This document shows, piece by piece, positions 32,695 to 44,083 of a stretch of DNA of 64,000 bases (position 1 is its first letter; each line of letters opens with the position of its first letter). Both the position numbers and the translations under genes were made by a program. This stretch comes from Neoceratodus forsteri. Its lineage: Eukaryota; Chordata; Ceratodontiformes; Ceratodontidae. Below the pieces are notes generated by a model. It ran no database searches. It saw nothing but the letters and a program-made list of their open reading frames with translations, and was not told where the DNA came from. The stretch covers positions 501,059,001 through 501,123,000 of the forward strand of contig CM057453.1 in the NCBI GenBank assembly GCA_016271365.2. Direction: 5' to 3'.

Positions 32695-32865
32695 TGTAGA
32701 CTTCAAGGGTGGTTGGTTCCTGTTGGCTGCCCCTGGGTAGTTGGTTCCCATGGGCTGCCCCTGGGGCAGTGTCGAGATGGTTGGTTACTGGCACTGCCCT
32801 TGGGGCAGTGACTGGATAGTTTATTCCTGTGGGCTGCTCCTTGGGCCTGTTCTGGTGGTAGTCTA
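32695..32865 (+). repeat. 40-bp minisatellite (fragment)
   Basis: Four units of the type GTTGGTTCCTGTTGGCTGCC followed by CCTGGGGCAGTG. The same unit builds the arms of the fold-back element at 34550-37072. The unit contains a near-perfect palindrome CTGCCCCTGGGGCAG. Probably a remnant of another copy of that element. Confidence 0.8.
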
Positions 32866-33110
32866 GGTGGATGTTAAAGATCCCATGGCACTTCTCGAAA
32901 AGTGTAGGGGAATTTCCATGGTGACCCTGGCCAAATTTCCCCCACTCACTAAAAAAAATACCACTAACAGCTTAAAAAAATCTGGTTTAATTTCAGCTGG
33001 CATCCATCAGTATCCCCCCCCCCCCAGGACAAGGCTGAAAATAGGCAAAACATTGTCTAGTCCTCCTTCCCGGTCAACAAAAACTAAATAAAATAAAGTA
33101 AATAAATAAG
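32866..33110 (+). mobile_element. tRNA-derived SINE, 3' part, uninterrupted at the Tx1 target
   Basis: Contains GATGTTAAAGATCCCATGGC, then ACTTCTCGAAAAGTGTAGGG and GAATTTCC without interruption, then the 3' block GCTGAAAATAGGCAAAACAT and a tail AAATAAAATAAAGTAAATAA. This is the same SINE family as the split copy at 10408/22510 and shows the empty target. The tRNA head is missing (5' truncated). Confidence 0.85.
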
Positions 33111-34074
33111 GTTAGAATCAAGAAAGGAAAATAAAGTTCATGGTGGTGCAGCATAGGAGGTACCTAGAAAAGTAGATTTCAACAGGTATGTTAGCATTTT
33201 CATTACGTGTAGCTGAAACTTGTTTTCTGGGAAAACATTTTTCATTGCACTTCTGCTTCATAAAATCCACATTGTTTTCCTGACAAAAGAGAAGTTTATT
33301 AATAGAATTTGTCAGCGACTGACTCAAGTCAGGGAATCATGTGATGAATTGTGTGGATAGGTGGGTGCTATTACAAGAATGGAATTAGTCAGTGTTGTGG
33401 TTATGCAATGTTGCATTAACACAGTGTGCAGCCCATATAAATTTTGTGTCCAGATATACATAGGTTGATGGTAGATTGCAGATATGTTTAACAGTCATAG
33501 TTCTTATTATTAATGATGTATTCCTAATATCATGCAATGTATAACTGCTGTTATGTCCTCAGACTCCCACTGCCAGTTATCTGTGCACCATATGTTACAC
33601 AGTCTGAAGAGGTACAATACATCTTTAATCTTACAATGTGTGTGTGTGTTATCTACATGTGTGCTAGTGTGTGTTCGTTATCTACATGTGTGCTAGTGTG
33701 TGTGTGCATTATTGATGTGTGTGTTATCGCAGCTGTGTCTGATATGATGGGTGGGGGGATGTTGTGGAGAAGAGGAGGAGACCACAGCAGGGATGGCCTG
33801 TAAAGGATAGCATACAACAGGCTGTGTGGCTGCAGGGGAAAAATACCGGCCTTAGATTGTTGTTAGGCATTAGATGTATCTGTATTCCCTTATGACCAAG
33901 AGTCCAGTAATGTGTTATCCCTTACATAACACAAATGCAGACATCCTTGCTTTTGGAGAGCCCCCCCAACACAGCAAAGTATTTACACTCACTTTTGTAA
34001 TATACTTATCATGAATGCCACATAAATGGTACCATATAGTCTAATGTTAGATATGGTACATTTTGCACATCTCG

Positions 34075-34075
<1 letters not shown>
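33111..34075. other. No gene; short GT-rich repeats
   Basis: Mostly unassigned AT-rich DNA. At 33637-33730 a 28-base unit GTTATCTACATGTGTGCTAG plus TGTGTGTG is repeated. No supported reading frame. Confidence 0.45.

Positions 34076-34128
<53 letters not shown>
34076..34128 (+). repeat. (GT)n microsatellite
   Basis: About 26 uninterrupted GT dinucleotides, directly visible. Confidence 0.97.
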
Positions 34129-34224
34129 TAAAGCACAGGACAGAACAATTATTATATAATTGAAAAGAAAATTTATATATTTTTAGTGACATCCTTAATT
34201 TAAAGCAAAAAACTTTGAGAATAT

Positions 34225-34549
34225 TTGACACTGCTGATCCCAGCTTCGATTTGTTCTCTGGAATGTCAGTTGAGTAATGGTGTGATGAGGTAAACTTTGT
34301 AGAACCAGACTGAGTGAAACACATCTGGCAGGTAGCAATAAATGAAGATGAACTTGATCAGATAGAAGAAAGTAGACTTGAACTAACTCCAAAAAGCTAA
34401 CTACATGGGTGGTAAAATTGTTGAAGACTGGCTAAATTCTAAAACATGGAACTTGATTTAAAACAGTTCAGACTGATGAAATGAATGCAACATTAAGACA
34501 GTTGTAAACCCAGATGGAGAGGAATATAGTGTGAATACCTTCATAAGCC
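34225..34549 (+). pseudogene. Crypton-like tyrosine recombinase, N-terminal part
   Basis: On the plus strand I read EVNFVEPD, INEDELDQIEESRLELTPKS, then after shifts VVKLLKTG, and at the end VVNPDGEEYSVNTFIS. This order matches the N-terminal (SAM-like/core-binding) region of DUF3504-type proteins derived from Crypton elements (KIAA1958/QRICH1/ZMYM-like): 'DEELDxLEExR...K.T...AVKxFxxWL...L..FY..VRxxxGExY'. Several shifts and stops show it is dead. The sequence breaks after codon Ser of NTFIS, where a fold-back element is inserted, and resumes at 37081. Confidence 0.7.
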
Positions 34550-37072
34550 ATTTGAGTACGTTTTTTGCCCTGAACACGGACCTCGAGGCAGTGCTGCACC
34601 TGGGGCAGCACCCTGTAGCTCCTCCTACCACCTATGCCTATTGGTGCATTTCATCCCCTGACCCTGGGGCAGCACCCTCTAGTTCTTTCTACCCACAAAA
34701 CCTATTGGTGCAAGTCCACACACAATGCTATTGGTTATCAAGACACTGTCCCAGGGGCAGTGCCAGTAACCAACCATCATGGCACTGCCCTGGCGCAGAC
34801 AACTGGAACCAGCTACCCAAGCACTGCCCCAGGGTCAGCCCACAGGAACCAACTACCTAGGCACTGTCCCAGGGACAGCCCACAGGAACAAACCATCCAG
34901 GCACTACCTGAGGGGCAGCCCCAGGAACCAACTATCCAGACACTGTCCCAGGAGCAGCCAACAGGAACCAACCATCATGGCACTGCCCAGGGGCAGCCAA
35001 AAGGAACCAACAACGTAGGCACAGCCCCAGGGCTGGTTGCTGGTGCTGCCCCTGGGGCAGTGGATGGATGGTTTATTCCTGTGGGCCGTTCCTTGGGCAG
35101 TGCCTGGGTAGCTGGCTCCCATGGGCTGCCCCTGGGGCAGTACCTTCAATGTTGGTTAGTGGAGCTTCCCCTGGGGCAGTGCCTGTGTAATTGGTTCCCA
35201 TGGGCTGCCCCTGAGGCAGTGCCGGTGAAGTTTGTTACTTTAGCTGCCCCTGGGGCAGTGCCATGATGGCTTGTTCCTGTTGGCTGCCCAGGGGCAGTAC
35301 TTGGGAAGTTGTTTGTTTGTAAAAGTTTATTCTTGAATTTTTCCAAGAAAAGGATAACCCAACTGAGCAAACTCATTAACAATGGGGTTCAGCATTCATA
35401 CATTATATATAAATAATCAAAACATCTTACAAAAACATTTTAAAATACAATTTTACATATTTTAAATGCATGGCTTGTTTATTTATTTACCTCTTCAGAA
35501 ACAACCTTTGAACAAGGTGCTCATTTGCAAAGGCTCCACATCAATAAAGCAAGATTGTAACAGAAATAAAACCCATACAGCTAAAGAGACACTGACAAAC
35601 AACAGCCAACAGTTAAGAGGTGGTTACAATTACAGTATATACCAAGAATTATTGTTACAACCTAACAACAGTGAAGTGCAGCCTGATACACAGGCATTGT
35701 CAAGCAAGCAATGGCTTATAAGGAAGAAGGAGAAGGAGAGGGACAGGTTAGGGGACCTGAGAAAGACTGGAAGGGGTGGATGGGAGGGAGGGAGCAGAGC
35801 GAAGTAAAGTAATATGGCGAGGGATTGGAGGAGAGAGGTCATGTTATGATACATAACACAAAATTAACAACGACCTTTACGGTATGAACATTCATTTAGC
35901 ATCCATTATTTTATCATACTCCAGGGTACCACTTCCTTAGATTTTAATTTAGCTGGCAGACGATTCCAAGCTCTAGGCCCAAGATTAATAATGGTAGAGT
36001 TCCTTTTCACTGTTCTCAGCACTGGTGTTTTGAGTTCTAAATTTTGTGCTGTTCTCAGGTCACTATGCAATGTGTGAATTTTTAACATATTGTTTAAGTA
36101 GGGTGGGGTCTTTTGCAAAAAGTTCTGGTATGTAAAATGTAAAATATGCATTTGTCTTCGTTATACAAGATTTATCCAGCCCAAAGTTTTGTAGAGTAAA
36201 CAATGGTGAGTCAACCGGAGGATGTCTAGGATGCAGCCTGTCCAGTTCCATCCTGGGCACCCCCCCCCACCCACCGTAGACCACATCCCCATAGTTGATA
36301 AATGGCATTATCATGGTATTCACTATGTGTTTTCTGGCTTCAATTGGGATACACCACTTCACCCTGTAGTTGTTCCTGTGGGCTGCTCTTGCAGTACTGC
36401 TTGGGTAGTTGTTCCTATTGGCTGCCCCTGGGGCAGTGCTTAGGTACCTCTTCCTGTTTGCTTCCCCTGGGGCAGTGACTTGGTAGTTGGTTCCCATGTG
36501 ATGGTCAGTTACTGGCACTGCCCCTGGGGCAGTTGGTTCCTGGAGTTGTCCCTGGGGCAGTGCCTGGATGGTTTGTTCTTGTGGACTGCCCTGGGGCAGT
36601 GCTTGGGTAGTTGGTTCCTATTGGCTGTCGCTGGGGTAGTGCTTTTGTAGTTGTTCCTGTTGGCTGCTCCTGGGGCAGTGCCTGGATAGTTGGTTCCTGG
36701 GGCTGCCCCTGGGCTAGTGCCTGGATAGTTTGTTCCCATGGGCTGCCCCTGGGGCAGTGCCTGGGTAGTTGGTTCCTGTGGGCTGCCCCGTGGGCAGTGC
36801 TTGGGTAGTTGGTTCCAGTTGTCTGCCCTGGGGCAGTGCCTTGATTGTTGATTACTGGTACTGCCCCTGGGGCAGTATCATGATAGCCAATAGCATTGCA
36901 TGGACTTGCACCAAAAGGTAATTTGTGGGTAGGAGGAGCTACAGTGTGCTGCCCCGGGGGCATGGGACCAAGCTCCCCAATAGGCATAGGCAGTAGGAGG
37001 AGCTACAGGGTGCTGCCCCGGGTGCAGCGCTGCCTTGAGGTCCGCGTTTAGGGAAAAAAATGTACTCGAGCT
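34550..37072. mobile_element. Fold-back element with 40-bp minisatellite arms and 8-bp target duplication
   Basis: Left end ATTTGAGTACGTTTTTT, right end (minus strand) AGCTCGAGTACATTTTTT. Arms match through GCGGACCTCAAGGCAG and GCACCCTGTAGCTCCTCCTA. The flanks CATAAGCC (34542-34549) and CGTAAGCC (37073-37080) form an 8-bp target duplication with one change, pointing to a hAT-type mechanism. Inner parts of both arms are 40-bp tandem units (left reversed, 34680-35030; right forward, 35031-35310 and 36368-36900), each centred on the palindrome CTGCCCCTGGGGCAG. A LINE at 35311-36367 is inserted in the right arm. Confidence 0.9.
35311..36367 (-). mobile_element. CR1/Rex-like LINE, 3' part, inserted in the fold-back arm
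   Basis: Minus-strand LINE with its 3' end at about 35311. Coding remains near its 5' end: CIPIEARKHIVNTMIMPFIN and INYGDVVYGG (36250-36360), then LFAKDPTLLKQYVKN and the C-terminal block NLGPRAWNRLPAKLKSKEVV (about 35930-35990), with frameshifts. The 3' untranslated part (35311-35900) contains a T/A tail plus CCTTTGAACAAGGTGCTC at 35508. The 40-bp minisatellite continues on both sides (GTAGTTGTT / AAGTTGTT at the junctions). Confidence 0.7.
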
Positions 37073-37080
37073 CGTAAGCC

Positions 37081-37930
37081 TCGGATCTGCATTGAATCAT
37101 CACACCAAACAGCATGACTATGACACAAAGTAGTGATACTGTATCATGTGATGACTTTAAGTCTAGCAGCAATATGTTTTCCTCTGTTATAAACAGTACA
37201 GAAAACTCTGGCAAAGAAAATTCACAGTACCATCCTACAATAACCGACTCAGAACTCAAAATATTATAAAGCTCCTCAGTACTATCACCAGTCACGTCAG
37301 CCGGGTTACTCCATAAAGTGTGGTGGGACCTTCAGTTTTACATGGCTTGTTGTGGCTGGGGGAGTCTAGGGGACATAAAGAGAGAATCATTTGTTATAAA
37401 ATAGATGAGAATAACTGTGAATACATCTCACTTGGATGTCATGAGAGCATTAAAAACTATAAAAATGCAAGATAAGTCAATAAAGAACTCCTTGTGGGTA
37501 GTATTTACCTTACATGGGAATCCGCTTTGTCCAATTATTCATTTAAGAAGTCCCTTGAAAAATCATCACCTAATTCAAGGGCCGTTTTACTTCATCCAAA
37601 ACACGTACCACAAGAAGCTCCACTCCAATCCACCTACTGGTTCAGTCATGAACCTATGGGCATTAATTATTTGTCAAACTTCGTATCATGCATGTCTAAA
37701 GAAGCATCAAGTCACAGGTACACTAACCATTGCACGCATCTCATTTTTCAATATTTATGTCCCAAATTCTCAGAAGTTATTTTTTAAGCTTCCGTGGCCT
37801 ACACAGATGTTACAAGGTTTCAATCCAATCTTTTAAATGTTTTTTATGGCATTATACCATAAAAACATATTTCAAGGTAGCGGTGCCACGTCTTGTCCAC
37901 TGTGGTCATCAAGTGCCTTAAAAAATGAGA
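37081..37930 (+). pseudogene. Crypton-like tyrosine recombinase, C-terminal part
   Basis: The plus strand continues the ORF: LGSALNHHTKQHDYDTK, then YHPTITDSELKIL, SPVTSAGLLHKVWWDLQFYM and GDIKRESFVIK with two stops. After a shift near 37480 come VLLHPKHVPQEAPLQSTYWF and EPMGINYLSNFVSCMSKEAS, and SHRYTNHC. These are the successive blocks of the DUF3504 catalytic domain ('HHPTI...ELxxLY..G.L..KVWF..xF...RRGxENL', 'GxNxLsxxxxxM', 'YTNHxxRAT'). The expected catalytic Arg in the RRGRE block is lost (CCGWG), and the Arg after NHC is not visible, so the recombinase would be inactive. Whether it was a mobile Crypton or a domesticated host gene cannot be decided here. Confidence 0.8.
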
Positions 37931-38239
37931 TTGTTGCAGGGCTTGCATCAGGACTAGTGAAGTGGGGGTCAGTTTGACCCTGTACTTCAAATGTTGGGGG
38001 TCAGACCAGAAAATCTTGGGGTCAGATATTTCTGGAATGGCTTTCTACAACATTATCCGGTACCTTTTCTGCTAACGATATCCGTGCAAGTCTTTCAATA
38101 TACAGGGTCAGTGCTGAAGCACTGCTTTTATTTTTGTGCTTCAAAATCCTCAAAAATCCCATTTGGGAACTTCAGTAGGGGGTTAATGCAAACCCTGTTG
38201 TTGGAAATTTGGTGAAAAATCTTTAAAAAAATGGCTGAG

Positions 38240-39031
38240 TTGAGTAAACGTTGTTTTGTGGTACTACATCACAAGCCAGTATCTTCTTTATGCATTTCCA
38301 TTTTTTATCTCTAAATAAAAAACAAGAAGGTGGCACATCACAGCATAAAACTGTTTTCTCAAGACCTAAGAATTGAATCAAACCTAAAAATGTTTAGGTT
38401 GCAAGAAACAGCTTTCCAGAAAACCCTTCTGAGCATGCTCAGATGTCAATTCTTCTAAACCTTGTAACTTGAGAACCAATTAATATTCTTTCACTAGCTC
38501 TTCAAAAGGCACCTCTTTGAGCTGAGCCTCTTCTACCCTAAAACTTTGAGAACAAAATTCCAAAACATTTTCACTCCAGATGCAAGCAAAAAATGTCTAA
38601 TGAAATGTGTTTTTTTTATTTTACACTCCCTAGATTTCGGAAGACGGACAAGTGACCATCCAAAACTTGCCAGATCATAACTGCTTGGCACTCTGACTGC
38701 ACATGCAAAATTTCATGCAATTTCTTTGAAAAGTGCCAAGGTTATTAATGCTGAATGCTCACAACCTAAAAAATTCTCTCACATCTTTAGAATTGGCACA
38801 CTACCTAACAGCTGTTAGGTTGCAAGAAACAGCTATCCAGAAAACCCTACTGAGCATTCTCAGAAACCACATTTTTAAAACCTTATAACTTGAGAACTCA
38901 TTAATATTTTTTTCATGAAATCTTCAAAAGGCACCTCCTTAGGGTTAGCCACTTCTACCTTTAAATTTTATGAACAAAATTCCAAACTGTCTTTGCTCTA
39001 GATTCAAGCTAAAACTGCCAAAAAAGTGTGT
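38240..39031 (+). repeat. Satellite-like tandem repeat, about 422-bp unit
   Basis: TTAGGTTGCAAGAAACAGCT occurs at about 38394 and again at about 38816, followed each time by CCAGAAAACCC, GAGCAT(G/T)CTCAGA, AACTTGAGAAC and TCTTCAAAAGGCACCTC. A third, partial copy precedes 38394. The second full unit is interrupted by a SINE and finishes at 39557-39725. Unit function unknown. Confidence 0.85.
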
Positions 39032-39040
39032 GGTTTTTTT

Positions 39041-39556
39041 ATACATTTTATCTCTTCTCTGACTGTCCCCTTCAGCCCGACTGGTGCCCCCCAGCCCCGA
39101 CATCCCAGAATTACTGGGGCTTACCTTCAGCCCAGCCTGGGAGTGGAGTCTGCGGAGGGTTGGGCATCATCCTGCAGCCGGATCCATTTTTCCGTTTTTC
39201 CGTGGTCCTCCAATTTTTACCTCGGGGCCCCAGGAGTAGAGATGCATTCACATGAAGGTGCGCTGTGTACTACAGCTCCAGTGATGGTCCCATATGTTCA
39301 CCCATCGGCCTAGCGCCTGGCGCTCCCTCTGGCCTGTGTTGCCTCCCTGACCTCCACCACAGGGCAGTTAAGAGCTGAGGGATACCACCTTCCCTCCCCA
39401 GAGAGGACAGCTGCCTCTCGGCAGCTCTATCCAGCTCCGCACCCTCCCCCCCACCAACTTCCGATGGTCCGTGCTTGTTTCCGAACACAGGTTGTCAGCA
39501 TGGTGCAAGGTAAGGCATCCAGCACCTTAGCCCTCAGAACCACCGGGCTGGCAAAA
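39041..39556 (-). mobile_element. tRNA-derived SINE, family B
   Basis: On the minus strand the head is at the right: GCCAGCCCGGTGGTTCTGAG, then GGTGCTGGATGCCTTACC and GTTCGGAAACAAGCACGG. It is inserted within a poly(T) stretch of the 422-bp unit; GGTTTTTTT on both sides (39032-39040 and 39557-39565) would be the target duplication. Confidence 0.8.
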
Positions 39557-39725
39557 GGTTTTTTTTTTTTTTTAAATGTTTCTACACTTCCTGGATCCAG
39601 GAATCCAGACAAGCAGCCATTGCAAAACTTGCCAAATCGTAAGAACTTGGCACCCTGACCACACATGCAAAATTTCATGTACAATGTCGTCAAATTGCAT
39701 CAAAGTTATTAAGGTACAAAAATCA
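39557..39725 (+). repeat. End of the second 422-bp unit
   Basis: ACTTCCTGGATCCAGGAATC, AAAACTTGCCAAATCGTAAG and CACATGCAAAATTTCATG match ACTCCCTAGATTTCGGAAG, AAAACTTGCCAGATCATAAC and the same CACATGCAAAATTTCATG in the first unit (about 38620-38720). Confidence 0.85.
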
Positions 39726-39984
39726 GGGTTTAACATACAGTGTCTACTGAATCCTAAGTGTACAGGTGATAACGTGCCTGATTTTATACTACATCTATTT
39801 AGATACTAATATTTAAAATAAGTTATAGTCATCTTCTATCCGTGGTAATGTAAGCTAGTGTCTGATATGTATTGTTGAGGTGTGTTAGGCTTGTTGTATG
39901 TTGTTGAAAAATTTTTTTTTTATATGTATGTTGTAACTTCAACTTGGTATACCATTTGCAACAAGTCAAATTAAATGTCTATTG
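39726..39984. other. No recognisable feature
   Basis: AT-rich sequence with no supported gene or repeat. Confidence 0.4.
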
Positions 39985-40870
39985 GGATTAAGATCTGATT
40001 TAGACATGGGAAGGGGTGGGGAGCCTCAAACTGCTCTGTGGATGACATTACTACCAATTAGACGTAGACAGTGCCAGACTGACAAAACTAGCAATAAATA
40101 CGTCTCAGTCCTAGAAATGATCTGGACCCAAGGGGGTGTGTGGAAACCTCCACCCTTTTGTCTTCAACCTCCTCAGATCACCATTAAACTATGGTGATGA
40201 CCTGGGGCGGAAAATCAAGGGGTAGACATGGAGTGGTGCTAGGGAGTCAAATACAGCTGTAAGAGTAATTTTATAGCCCTCCACAGCCTCCTTGACTCCC
40301 AGGATCTACAGTTCGAATAGGAATTGTAACTAACTATCTCCACTGGGGAGGTTAAACTGGGAGCCCTATAAGAAAACTACTGCATGATGATCCAACCAGA
40401 CAACCAGATCAACCCAGGCATTACTAATGTCAAGACTCGATGAGAAAACCAGGTCCAAGGTGTGACCATGCTGGTGGGTACTAGTGGTAATTTCCTCTGT
40501 GAAGCTCAGTGAAGACATCAACTGGAGGAACTACATTCCAAAAAGAGATGCTTTGTCATGAACTCGGGTATTGAAATTACGCAGAGCAACAAATCAAGGC
40601 ATTCCAAACACCAGATCAACCATGAAGCTCTCAACTTCCTACATGAAATCTCTTCCATATCCCGGAGGCCAGTATACTGTGTGTGAACAATCCTGCAACC
40701 TGTACCTGGACCACCTTTCACTGCCACACATTCAAATGACCTGGTCACTCTCATGGGGTACGCCGTCTCTCCCAATGCGGCTCTAAAACAGATGGCTACC
40801 CCACCATCCCTGTGCTCCTGTTAGTAAGTGGTAAGCTGACATTCCCCAGTGGACAGCAGGGGCTCTGTTA
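39985..40870 (-). pseudogene. L2-like LINE, endonuclease domain of ORF2
   Basis: Minus-strand translation gives, in order, EHRDGGVAICFRAALG, SFECVAVKGG, IVHTVYWPPGYG, LRNFNTRVHDKASLFG, QLMSSLSFTEEIT, HQHGHTLDLVFSSSL and (about 40170-40195) NGDLRRLKTKGWRF. These are the apurinic-endonuclease blocks of L2/CR1 ORF2 (GDFNxH, THxxGHTLDLVF, WFxxxLRxLK), which nick the target DNA. The GDF Asp is changed (RNF) and frames shift at least four times. The reverse transcriptase that should follow is absent to the left, so this is an isolated fragment. Confidence 0.75.
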
Positions 40871-42229
40871 GGACCTATACAGTATGCATGTGACTATGGT
40901 AGACAATAGACTGAGTCTGCATGTGTCTGCAGAGCAAAGCAAACTGCTGGCTGTTGGAGTGGCTACAGAGGCAGACTGTTCATCTGCCTAGAAGAAACAA
41001 AGTGACAGTGAAAAGTAGAATTCCTGTCTTCAGAAAAGGAGGTAATCGCATGCTAGCCCTGCATGAAAGCGGAAGCTGCAGGTTGCAGCTGAGTAAGAGT
41101 GCCAGTGATCGCCATACACTTGAGACTGTATGCCAGGGCAAAATGTGTAAGGTGGTTAGGACTGAGTTTAATCAGCAGAACTGCCCTTGAAGAGAGAGAG
41201 AAGCATGATCCTCTACTAAATGTAGAAATTAGGGGAGGCTCTACTGGGATCGGAGACAACAGTCATCTATCTGCTGACACCAGAGTCCTATGCCACTGAG
41301 GAAGGTGAGAGAGTGGAACAAGCCAGAGAAGGGATGTGTTGTGAACTGTGCCATCACCCCTGTGCATCAAGGGAGCACTCTGGTGTGGGAGATCCATGAG
41401 TAAACCCAGGAACTGCCCTACAACTTGCAACCTGTACAATCACTGGAATGCAGTTACTGGACTTGACCATTTGGCCAGGATTTACACAACTCAGTTTGGG
41501 TTTTATGAACATTTGGGTTTGGGGTATTAATTTGCAGACATTGTTTTATTTGTTTTAAGTGTACCACCACCAGCTAACCACATGCAGTGTCATCGGGCCA
41601 AGACTGTTTCCACAGATGGGTATCCAATGAAGCACTGGGACTCCCTAGCAGTAACTAAGGGCTTTACACTTTGGAGGGGGGCAACCCTAGCCTAGGTGGG
41701 CAAACTAGTAACTGCTGTATTGTACTGTGCATGTGTAGTGTGGGGGCAGACTACTTTATTTTGGGGTGAACCAGGGAGGGCACCTAAATAATAGCCCAGG
41801 TAATAACTAAATGTATCTGTGCCTGGAAGGGCACTTAAATCACAACCTGGCATTACCAGTATTTATTTTGCTGAGCCTAGACAGGCATGGAAGATTAGCA
41901 CCTATATATGTGGCTGGGCCTGGACAGGCCCTGAAGAACATGCAAGGGTATGCAGAGTTATCATTGCTAACCAACTCCCTTTCTATGTTTGCTTTGGCAT
42001 GTGGAAAGCAAAATTGTTTGCAGCACTGTACGGGTGAAAGTGTGAGTGTTTTGGGGCCAATGGAGTTGAGCGTTGCGGAAGCTGGGCTATGAGCAGTATA
42101 TTGGAGGCAGGCTGGTGATGATGCTGTTCTGCTTGCTGATGGGTGGAAACTTCTTACATATGAAAGGACAAAGTCGCTCCTATCATAAGAAGTTTTCATC
42201 CATTAACATACCAATAGCACATGATCATC
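40871..42229. other. No gene recognised
   Basis: About 1.36 kb of unassigned DNA. Around 41770-41950 short degenerate tandem-like phrases recur (GGGCCTGGACAGGCCCTGAA, GAGCCTAGACAGGCATGGAA, GTGCCTGGAAGGGCACTTAA), possibly an old minisatellite of about 60 bases. Nothing else can be supported. Confidence 0.4.
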
Positions 42230-42620
42230 CTAACTTGCCTCCTGCTGCTATTTCTGCCACCAGTATCATCCCCCATCCCGCTCAATCCAACTTTTAACAT
42301 CTGACTGGTGGAAGGTCCTCATCCAACACTGCTGTCGGTATTTCCTCCAATCCCAGTTTTAAAACATTGGCAGTGGCAGTGTTCATTCAACTCTGCCACT
42401 GGTATCTCGCCTCCTGCTGATCTACTCTTTAAATATCACCATCAGTGGGTGCCTAACCATGTTGCCAGTATTCTCCCTCCTGCCCAACCCAGCATTTGTC
42501 TCCTGCCCAAACAGCCTGACAGTAAAGTGCCCATCTCCAGTGCCACCTATGCCCCCCCAAAAATACAATGCAGCTCCTGGGTGCCCACCCCTGGTGCTGC
42601 CAACTAGCAAGTATCTGAAA
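42230..42620 (+). repeat. Decayed tandem repeat, about 65-78-bp unit
   Basis: The phrase TCTGCCACCAGTAT / CTGCTGTCGGTATT / CTCTGCCACTGGTATC / TTGCCAGTATTCT recurs at 42255, 42328, 42393 and 42460, each followed by a C-rich stretch and a TTTTAA or TTTAAA. Heavily diverged. It may be an arm of another fold-back element, but I find no reversed partner in the window. Confidence 0.45.
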
Positions 42621-43064
42621 ATAAGAAAACAGTCCCTTGTTGTATTGTCCCTCATTGTCTTGTCGCTTGTCATCTTTTGTACTTTTCTGTAACAAAAAAA
42701 CAGTCCTTAGACACTGTCTGCTCCCCCGACCCTCCAGACCCCTCAACCCCTCTCAGCACCCACTACCCCACACCCCCACCAGCACCTCTCACTTACCTAT
42801 CAGGTCCTCCTCCAATGGCCTGTACTTCTTACTTAGCAGGAATTGCAGAAATCAAGGTAAGTCGGTTAATGGCTTTTTAATGCGTGTTGTACTTTCACTC
42901 ATAACTTTGTCATTTTTTAAATTTTTACACCGAATTTTCAGCATAGTCTTTTTGGGACCCCACCTCATTAACAAAGTAGGTGAAATTTTTCAAATCCCCT
43001 CTTAAATATGTTTTTGCAGTCACTCCATGCTATTAGCTTTCAGAAGGGATTTAAAAAAAATCAG

Positions 43065-43955
43065 TGGGTCCTATGCATGACGCAGGCACAGGTATGTGAA
43101 ATCAGCATGTATCCCCCCATGTAACCACACACCCATGGTCAGGTGCACCCATACTGGCATTCATTAATGCCAGCCACCTTTCCACAGCTCCACCTCTCCT
43201 GGCACACAGGACTCTGCATGGTGGCCAGCAGAGGAGTCAAGGACCCTGGCGGGCATCCAATGGGATGCCCCACCTGAGACCCACAGTAGATCCCTCACAT
43301 AATGGGGCATGGTCCGGGGTAGTGCAGGCCTACAGCAGGCACTTGGACCCACACACGGCATAGCCCCATTCCTGTCTCAGGTAGTGACACTAAGCACCCT
43401 CTTGGGACATAGACGGACCCCAGTGGTAGGCACCACCCCCATCCCATGGAACACACCTCTGCAATGTTGCTGTGTTCCAACCCACTCCTGGCTTTTCCCC
43501 CTGCCGCTACACCGCACCCCCAGTGGTAGGCAATGTCAACCCCCCCCACAGACAATGCACCCCCAACAGCCAGTCGGTGCTAGGCACTCACCCTGTCAGG
43601 AGTCCCCACCCCCCAGTACATCCCAGTGGGCCATGGCAACATGAGGTGGTTGTGGCTTTGGTCCGCCATGCCCAGCGAGAGGCATATTTGGGGGCGCACA
43701 CCAGGTTATGCCTGGTCCCGGCTGGCATTCCTAGCACTACCCTCCGCACCCATGCGGACAGCACTATGCAGATTAGTGAATACTGTGCAGTGCTGGCACA
43801 CCCCCAATGTGGTGCAGTCTGTGGACGTGGGGGGATTGGGTGCATTGGATCAGCATGCCTCCCAGTTGTGCATTCCGCACAGTGGCGCAATAGGTGTGGG
43901 GTTGCTACATGCTCAGGTTACGCGGTGTGTAGCCACTCTTCGTGCATAGGGTCCA
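43065..43955. mobile_element. Non-autonomous TIR element, 0.9 kb
   Basis: Left end TGGGTCCTATGCATGA, right end (minus strand) TGGACCCTATGCACGA. It interrupts a 282-bp satellite unit between TTTAAAAAAAATCAG and TTCTGTTTTGACCATAAG. GC-rich interior with repeated phrases such as CCCAGTGGTAGGCA (43420, 43516). No transposase frame; open stretches here follow base composition. Target duplication not clear. Confidence 0.65.
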
Positions 43956-44083
43956 TTCTGTTTTGACCATAAGGTTGGGTCATAAGAAGGCAATCTTGAA
44001 AATTTGGGGTCAAAATGTCAAAAAACAACAACATTATGAGGAAATGTTTAATGTTTTAGTGTTTACTCATAGATTTGTGATTT

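Noticed and set aside
34076..34128. The (GT)n tract as Z-DNA or a regulatory signal.
   Set aside because: A plain microsatellite explains it; no nearby gene to regulate is visible.
34634..35266. A 210-codon Pro/Gly-rich open frame in the fold-back arm.
   Set aside because: It consists of the 40-bp minisatellite unit in shifting frames; repeat composition, not coding.
39026..39313. GC-rich open frames at 28438-28776, 39026-39313 and 57552-57912 as possible host exons.
   Set aside because: All lie within SINE copies defined by tRNA-like heads and target duplications.
43472..43966. A 164-codon frame as a host gene.
   Set aside because: It lies inside the TIR element 43065-43955 and has no recognisable domain; open frames in several phases reflect GC-rich composition.
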